From: SCTD01 sp046593875
GTDB lineage: Bacteria; Actinomycetota; Actinomycetes; Mycobacteriales; SCTD01
Reading direction: 5' to 3'
Length of the DNA: 10,130 bases
Assembly: GCA_046593875.1 (NCBI GenBank)
Contig: JBKJQQ010000172.1
Location: 1 to 10,130, forward strand
Position numbers and translations under genes: made by a program. Shown here piece by piece: positions 5,940 through 10,130 of the stretch (position 1 is the stretch's first letter; each line of letters starts with the position of its first letter). The notes beneath the pieces were generated by a model that saw only the letters and a program-made list of their open reading frames with translations, was not told where the DNA came from and did not search any database.

Positions 5940-5963
5940 CGCTTGTGAAAGTGTTCACAAGCG
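5940..5963. promoter_or_regulatory. Rex-type redox operator upstream of menJ-nuo
   Basis: The core TTGTGAAAGTGTTCACAA (5943-5960) has perfect 7-bp arms around a 4-bp spacer and extends to 10-bp arms (CGCTTGTGAA / TTCACAAGCG). Rex is the NADH/NAD+-sensing repressor of Gram-positive bacteria, with known consensus close to TTGTGAA-N4-TTCACAA; in Streptomyces it controls respiratory genes including nuo. The site lies directly after a TAGACT -10 candidate and 13 bp before the ATG of the menJ-like gene. Rex itself is not in this window. This AT-rich palindrome stands out sharply from the surrounding GC-rich DNA, so chance is unlikely. Confidence 0.85.
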
Positions 5964-5976
5964 TGCAGGGGGTCTC

Positions 5977-7242
5977 ATGACGGCGGTCACCAGCGATGCC
6001 GACGTCATCGTCGTCGGCGCCGGCCCCGGGGGCAGCGCCGCCGCCCACGCGCTCGCACAAGCCGGCCTGGACGTCCTGCTGCTGGAGAAGACCGGCTTCC
6101 CGCGCGAGAAGGTCTGCGGTGACGGGCTGACCCCCCGGGCGGTCAAGAGCCTGGTGGACCTCGGCATCGACACGACCGAGGCCAACGGCTTCATCCGCAA
6201 CCGCGGCTTGCGCATCATCGGCGGCGGCATGCGCCTCGAGCTGCCCTGGCCGGACCTGGCCACCTACCCCGACTACGGGCTGGTCCGCCCGCGGCTGGAC
6301 TTCGACGAGCTGCTGGCGCGCACGGCGCAGAAGGCCGGCGCCCGCCTGCAGGAGCACACCTTCGTCACCGGTCCGCTGCTGGACGAGGCGGACCGCGTCG
6401 TCGGCGTCACCGCGAAGGTCGGCCCGGACAGGACCGAGGTCGTCTACCGCGCCCCCCTGGTCATCGCGGCCGACGGCAACAGCGCGCGCCTGGCCCTGTC
6501 GATGGGCATCCAACGGCGGGACGACCGGCCGATGGGCGTCGCCGTGCGGCGCTACTTCGAGAGCCCCCGCCACGACGACGACATGCTCGAGTCCTGGCTC
6601 GAGCTGCGCAGCGAGGACGGCAGCCTGCTGCCCGGCTACGGCTGGGTGTTCGGCGTCGGTGACGGCACGAGCAACGTCGGCCTCGGCATCCTCAACACCA
6701 CCAACGCCTGGCAGAAGACCGACTACAAGGACCTGCTCTCGCGCTGGACCCGCACGATGCCGGGCGAGTGGCAGTTCGACGAGGAGCACGCCACCGGACC
6801 CGTCCGCGGGGGGGCGCTGCCGATGGGCTTCAACCGCCAGCCGCACTACAGCCGGGGCGTTCTGCTGGTGGGCGACGCGGGCGGCGCGGTCAACCCCTTC
6901 AACGGAGAGGGCATCGCCTACGCGATGGAGTCCGGGCTGCTCGCTGCCGAGGTCGCCGTGCAGGCGCTGGCCCGGCCGGCCGGCTCGTCCCGCGAGCGCG
7001 CGCTGCAGGCCTATCCGGAGCAGATGAAGGCCCTCTACGGCGGCTACTACACGCTCGGCCGGGTCTTCGTGCACCTCATCGGCAACCCGCAGGTGATGGC
7101 CCTGGCGACCCGCCACGGGCTGCCGCGGCCGCTGCTCATGAAGTTCACGCTGAAGCTGCTCGCGAACCTCACCGACGCCCGCGGTGGCGACGCCCTGGAC
7201 CGCGTCGTCAACGGCCTGACCCGCCTCGCGCCCGCTGCCTGA
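5977..7242 (+). CDS. menJ: geranylgeranyl reductase family flavoprotein, probable menaquinone beta-isoprenyl reductase (MenJ-like)
   Basis: 421-residue FAD enzyme of the geranylgeranyl-reductase family. The mycobacterial member MenJ saturates one isoprene unit of menaquinone-9; the same role is inferred here from homology and context. What is seen: the dinucleotide-binding GAGPGGS (residues 14-20) with Glu37 ending the second strand; FPREKVCGDGLTPRAV (41-56), typical of the family; the PGYGWVF motif (219-225) of the substrate domain; and the second FAD motif GDAGGAVNPFNGEGIAYAMESG from residue 299. I chose ATG at 5977 because AGGGGG lies a few bases upstream and the Rossmann motif follows at once; the frame is open further up only across the operator. 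It lies between menG and nuoA, behind the Rex operator, and 60 bp before nuoA, so it is probably the first gene of the nuo transcript. An alternative is reduction of another polyprenyl lipid. Confidence 0.88.
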   Translation: MTAVTSDADVIVVGAGPGGSAAAHALAQAGLDVLLLEKTGFPREKVCGDGLTPRAVKSLVDLGIDTTEANGFIRNRGLRIIGGGMRLELPWPDLATYPDYGLVRPRLDFDELLARTAQKAGARLQEHTFVTGPLLDEADRVVGVTAKVGPDRTEVVYRAPLVIAADGNSARLALSMGIQRRDDRPMGVAVRRYFESPRHDDDMLESWLELRSEDGSLLPGYGWVFGVGDGTSNVGLGILNTTNAWQKTDYKDLLSRWTRTMPGEWQFDEEHATGPVRGGALPMGFNRQPHYSRGVLLVGDAGGAVNPFNGEGIAYAMESGLLAAEVAVQALARPAGSSRERALQAYPEQMKALYGGYYTLGRVFVHLIGNPQVMALATRHGLPRPLLMKFTLKLLANLTDARGGDALDRVVNGLTRLAPAA

Positions 7243-7250
7243 CCAGCCCC

Positions 7251-7256
7251 TAGGCT
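7251..7256 (+). promoter_or_regulatory. weak candidate internal -10 element (TAGGCT) before nuoA
   Basis: TAGGCT, nine bases after the menJ-like stop codon, fits TAnnnT and would start a transcript about 40 nt before the nuoA GTG. No -35 element is recognisable. It could provide Rex-independent nuo expression, or be chance. Confidence 0.22.
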
Positions 7257-7302
7257 GACCGACGGCCCGCGACGACAGCACGACCACAGGAGGAGACCGC
7301 AG

Positions 7303-7665
7303 GTGCTCGACAACTACGTGCCGCTGCTGGTCATGTTCGTGCTGGCCGCGGGCTTCGTCGTGGTCTCCGTCGGCGCCGCCGCGATCATCGGCCCGAAGCG
7401 CTACAACCGGGCCAAGCTCGACGCCTACGAGTGCGGCATCGAGCCGACCCCGCAGCCCATGGGCGGCGGGCGCTTCCCGGTCAAGTTCTACCTGACGGCC
7501 ATGCTCTTCATCGTCTTCGACATCGAGATGGTCTTCCTCATCCCGTGGGCCGTCGCCTTCGACCGCCTGGGCCTGTTCGGGCTGGTCGAGATGGCCCTGT
7601 TCATCGGCACCGTCTTCGTCGCGTACGCCTACGTCTGGCGGCGCGGCGGTCTGGAGTGGGACTAG
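7303..7665 (+). CDS. nuoA: NADH-quinone oxidoreductase subunit A (NuoA)
   Basis: 120-residue membrane subunit of complex I near the junction with the peripheral arm. What is seen: three hydrophobic helices (about residues 6-29, 61-84 and 91-112); the conserved loop YECGIEP (42-48) whose Cys44 marks the loop near the quinone site; and FYLTAMLFIVFDIEMVFLIPWA with the conserved acidic pair Asp73/Glu75. Length is standard. The GTG at 7303 is preceded by AGGAGGAG with about 9 nt from GGAGG, a strong ribosome binding site. It is the first gene of the nuo series in the canonical order A-B-C-D, 60 bp after the menJ-like gene and 3 bp before nuoB. Confidence 0.97.
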   Translation: MLDNYVPLLVMFVLAAGFVVVSVGAAAIIGPKRYNRAKLDAYECGIEPTPQPMGGGRFPVKFYLTAMLFIVFDIEMVFLIPWAVAFDRLGLFGLVEMALFIGTVFVAYAYVWRRGGLEWD

Positions 7666-7668
7666 TCC

Positions 7669-8271
7669 ATGGGTGTTGAGGAGAAGATCCCCAGCGGGAT
7701 CGTGCTGACCAGCGTCGAGAAGGTCATCAACTGGTCCCGCAAGAGCTCGCTGTGGCCGGCCACCTTCGGCCTGGCCTGCTGCGCCATCGAGATGATGGCG
7801 ACCGGCGCCGGGCGCTACGACCTCGCCCGCTTCGGCATGGAGGTCTTCCGGCCGTCGCCGCGCCAGGCCGACCTCATGATCGTCGCCGGCCGGGTGTCGC
7901 AGAAGATGGCGCCTGTCGTCCGCCAGATCTACGACCAGATGCCCGAGCCCAAGTGGGTCATCGCCATGGGCGTGTGCGCCAGCAGCGGCGGCATGTTCAA
8001 CAACTACGCCGTCGTGCAGGGGGTCGACCACATCATCCCGGTCGACATCTACCTGCCCGGCTGCCCCCCGCGCCCCGAGATGCTCATGGACGCGATCCTC
8101 AAGCTGCACGACAAGATCATGGACGAGCCGCTCGGCGCCAACAGCCGCCGTCGCGAGCTGCCCGGCTACGCGCCGCGCGAGCTGGTCGCGAGCAGCGCCC
8201 GCTTCTCCCCCGAGGGCCGGCAGGTGGCCCGCCAGGCGTTCTTCGACGAGATCCGCGGCGGCAAGAAGTGA
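7669..8271 (+). CDS. nuoB: NADH-quinone oxidoreductase subunit B (NuoB)
   Basis: 200-residue peripheral-arm subunit that carries the terminal iron-sulfur cluster N2, which passes electrons to menaquinone. What is seen: the N-terminal MGVEEKIPSGIVLTSVE, as in other actinobacteria; FGLACCAIEMM, with the adjacent pair Cys37-Cys38; GVCASSGGMFNNYA, with Cys103; and YLPGCPPRPE, with Cys132. Together these are all four cluster ligands, so it should be functional. The C-terminal tail after about residue 150 (RRRELPGYAPRELVASS..) is variable and of a kind often seen in the longer actinobacterial forms. The ATG at 7669 is 3 bp after the nuoA stop, with GGAG inside the end of nuoA. Its TGA overlaps the presumed nuoC GTG in GTGA, suggesting coupled translation. 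Confidence 0.97.
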   Translation: MGVEEKIPSGIVLTSVEKVINWSRKSSLWPATFGLACCAIEMMATGAGRYDLARFGMEVFRPSPRQADLMIVAGRVSQKMAPVVRQIYDQMPEPKWVIAMGVCASSGGMFNNYAVVQGVDHIIPVDIYLPGCPPRPEMLMDAILKLHDKIMDEPLGANSRRRELPGYAPRELVASSARFSPEGRQVARQAFFDEIRGGKK

Positions 8272-8903
8272 GCGACGGCACCGACATGTTCGGCGCCTCG
8301 ATGGGCGGTGACACCAGCGGTTTCGGCGGACTGGTCCGACGCCGGCCCGTCGACGCATCGACGCCCCGTCCCTTCGGCGGCTGGTTCGACGAGGCCGTCG
8401 ACGCGCTGGAGGAGGCCTTCGCCGGCTTCGGCGACGCCGTCACCCGGATCGTCGTCGACCGCGGTGAGCTGACGCTGCACGTGCAGCCCGGCAAGGTCGC
8501 CGAGCTCTGCCAGCACCTGCGCGACGACCCCGAGCACCGCTACGAGCTGCTGCTCGGCGTGTCGGCTGTGGACTTCCCCAGCACGGACGAGCGCTTCCAC
8601 GTCGTCTACCACCTGATGTCCATGACCTACCGCCGCCGGCTGCGTCTGGAGACCCAGGTCAGCGAGGCCGACCCGCACGTCGTCAGCGTCTGCGGCGTCT
8701 ACCCGACCGCCGACTTCCACGAGCGCGAGACGTGGGACATGTTCGGCGTGCAGTTCGACGGCCACCCGGGGTTGACCCGCATCCTCATGCCGGACGACTG
8801 GGACGGGCACCCGCAGCGCAAGGACTACCCGCTGGGCGGCGTCCCGGTCGAGTACAAGGGCGCGCAGATCCCACCGCCGGACCAGAGGAGGTCCTACGCG
8901 TGA
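8268..8903 (+). CDS. nuoC: NADH-quinone oxidoreductase subunit C (NuoC)
   Basis: 211-residue 30-kDa-type peripheral-arm subunit that helps seat NuoB and NuoD. What is seen: an actinobacterial N-terminus with MFGASMGGDTSGFGGLVRR; a central alpha/beta domain; and the family signature from about residue 152, ERETWDMFGVQFDGHPGLTR followed by ILMPDDWDGHPQRKDYPLGG. It is separate from NuoD, not fused as in Escherichia coli. The start is uncertain: GTG at 8268 overlaps the nuoB stop (GTGA), while ATG at 8286 is a possible alternative giving a protein six residues shorter. Neither has a strong Shine-Dalgarno; I prefer GTG because of the coupling. The stop TGA overlaps the nuoD GTG. Confidence 0.95.
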   Translation: MSDGTDMFGASMGGDTSGFGGLVRRRPVDASTPRPFGGWFDEAVDALEEAFAGFGDAVTRIVVDRGELTLHVQPGKVAELCQHLRDDPEHRYELLLGVSAVDFPSTDERFHVVYHLMSMTYRRRLRLETQVSEADPHVVSVCGVYPTADFHERETWDMFGVQFDGHPGLTRILMPDDWDGHPQRKDYPLGGVPVEYKGAQIPPPDQRRSYA

Positions 8904-10130
8904 GCATCGACGACACGGTCACCGACCCGTACGCCGCGACCACCCGCGAGACCACCGAGGGCACCGTCTACACGGTCACCGGCGGCGACTGGGACAGCGT
9001 CCTCGGTGAGAACGACGACGAGCGCATCGTGGTCAACATGGGCCCGCAGCACCCCTCGACGCACGGCGTGCTGCGCCTGGTGATGGAGCTCGAGGGCGAG
9101 ACCATCAGGACCGCCCGCACCGTCATCGGCTACCTGCACACCGGCATCGAGAAGAACCTCGAGTACCGCAACTGGGTCCAGGGCGTCACCTTCGTGACGC
9201 GCATGGACTACCTGTCGCCGATCTTCAACGAGACCGGCTACAGCCTCGCGGTGGAGAAGCTGCTCGGCATCGAGGCGCCGCCGCGGGCGCAGGCGATCCG
9301 CGTGCTCTGCATGGAGCTCAACCGGATCAGCAGCCACCTCGTCGCGTTCGCGACGGGAGGCCTCGAGCTCGGTGCGCTCACCGCCATGACCAACGCGTTC
9401 CGCGAGCGCGAGCTGATCCTCGACGTCCTCGAGATGATCACCGGCCTGCGGATGAACCACGCCTACGTCCGTCCCGGCGGCCTCGCGCAGGACCTCCCGC
9501 CCGGCGCCGTCGAGAAGTGCCGCGAGCTGCTCAAGGTCCTGCCCGGCGCGCTCGGCGGCATCGACGACCTGCTGACCGGCAACCCGATCTGGCAGGCCCG
9601 CACGCAGAAGATCGCGCACCTCGACGTCCAGGGCTGCCTGGCCCTCGGCGTGACCGGCCCCGTGCTCCGCTCCGCTGGTCTGGCCTGGGACCTGCGCAAG
9701 GTCGAGCCCTACTGCGGCTACGAGAAGTACGAGTTCGACGTCGCGACCTCGACCGACGCCGACTGCTGGGGCCGCTTCCTGGTCCGCAAGCAGGAGATGC
9801 ACGAGTCGCTCAAGATCATCGAGCAGGTGCTCGACCAGCTCGAGCCGGGCCCGGTCATGGTGGAGGACACCAAGATCGCCTGGCCGGCGCAGCTCGCGCT
9901 CGGCAGCGACGGCATGGGCCAGTCGCTCGACCACGTCAAGAAGATCATGGGCACCTCGATGGAGGCGCTCATCCACCACTTCAAGCTGGTCACCGAGGGC
10001 TTCCGCGTCCCGCCCGGCCAGGTCTACACGGCCGTCGAGTCCCCTCGCGGCGAGCTCGGCATGCACGTGGTCAGCGACGGCGGCACGAGGCCGTACCGCG
10101 TCCACGTGCGCGACCCCTCCTTCACCAACC
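8900..10130 (+). CDS. nuoD: NADH-quinone oxidoreductase subunit D (NuoD), 3' end beyond window
   Basis: 410 codons are visible, open to the right edge; by comparison with usual actinobacterial NuoD, about 30 residues are missing. This 49-kDa subunit forms most of the quinone-reduction pocket next to cluster N2. What is seen: NMGPQHPSTHGVLRL with His51 and His55 in the quinone-site loop; GYLHTGIEKNLEYRNWVQ; MDYLSP with Tyr104 at the position of the quinone-binding Tyr; ELNRISSHLV; GLRMNHAYVRPGGLAQDLPPG; GTSMEALIHHFKLVTEGF; and ESPRGELGMHVVSDGG followed by PYRVHVRDPSFTN at the edge. The GTG at 8900 is preceded by GAGGAGGT about 7 nt upstream and overlaps the nuoC stop. The N-terminal 40 residues are acidic and Thr-rich, a variable extension. 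Further nuo genes would be expected to the right. Confidence 0.97.
   Translation, partial: MSIDDTVTDPYAATTRETTEGTVYTVTGGDWDSVLGENDDERIVVNMGPQHPSTHGVLRLVMELEGETIRTARTVIGYLHTGIEKNLEYRNWVQGVTFVTRMDYLSPIFNETGYSLAVEKLLGIEAPPRAQAIRVLCMELNRISSHLVAFATGGLELGALTAMTNAFRERELILDVLEMITGLRMNHAYVRPGGLAQDLPPGAVEKCRELLKVLPGALGGIDDLLTGNPIWQARTQKIAHLDVQGCLALGVTGPVLRSAGLAWDLRKVEPYCGYEKYEFDVATSTDADCWGRFLVRKQEMHESLKIIEQVLDQLEPGPVMVEDTKIAWPAQLALGSDGMGQSLDHVKKIMGTSMEALIHHFKLVTEGFRVPPGQVYTAVESPRGELGMHVVSDGGTRPYRVHVRDPSFTN

Noticed and set aside
4823..5980. 385-codon plus-strand open frame spanning the peptide gene and menG
   Set aside because: It reads the repeat peptide antisense and menG out of frame; no ribosome binding site or domain supports it.
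5806..8358. 850-codon open frame on the minus strand opposite menJ, nuoA and nuoB
   Set aside because: It is the antisense shadow of three well-recognised genes, caused by GC-biased third positions. The product is His/Ala/Val/Asp/Arg-rich with no domain pattern.
8894..10105. 403-codon minus-strand open frame opposite nuoD
   Set aside because: Same cause: antisense of a strongly conserved gene, with low-complexity product.

Overview
The window comes from a high-GC actinobacterium (phylum Actinomycetota). Codons end almost always in G or C, GTG starts are common, genes overlap by 1-4 bases, and every recognisable protein is of the actinobacterial type: short MenE, MenG with the DLAAGTAT motif, and NuoB/NuoD of the Streptomyces/Mycobacterium kind. 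I cannot name a genus from the sequence alone.

Layout. Positions 1-634 (minus strand) hold the 5' part of menC, cut by the left edge, preceded in the same direction by a small VOC (glyoxalase-fold) gene. A divergent intergenic region (635-705) leads to menB-menE-menA on the plus strand, packed with 1-4 base overlaps (706-3565). Converging on menA from the right is a minus-strand two-gene unit: a 72-residue acidic repeat peptide (5028-4810), an intergenic hairpin, and a JmjC/cupin oxygenase (4754-3576). On the plus strand follow menG (5160-5852) and, after a 124-bp gap carrying a near-perfect Rex operator, a geranylgeranyl-reductase-like flavoprotein (menJ-like, 5977-7242) and nuoA-nuoB-nuoC-nuoD (7303 to beyond the right edge).

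How the genes work together. MenC, MenE and MenB convert SHCHC via o-succinylbenzoate to dihydroxynaphthoyl-CoA. MenA prenylates the naphthoate, MenG methylates demethylmenaquinone, and the MenJ-like enzyme probably saturates one prenyl unit. The product, menaquinone, is the electron acceptor of complex I (Nuo), whose first four subunits follow directly. A Rex operator, which responds to NADH/NAD+, in front of menJ-nuo ties the transcription of this respiratory unit to redox state.

The least explained part is the peptide plus JmjC oxygenase unit between menA and menG. The small gene has a TTG start with a strong Shine-Dalgarno and two near-identical 25-residue Asp/Pro/Gly repeats. A strong 14-bp hairpin separates it from the oxygenase gene. 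This arrangement (small repetitive peptide, attenuator-like hairpin, iron/2-oxoglutarate oxygenase) is what a substrate or precursor-peptide/modifying-enzyme pair would look like; that reading is inference. A second oddity is a shift in codon composition inside menB, which suggests that the left end of the window has a different recent history.
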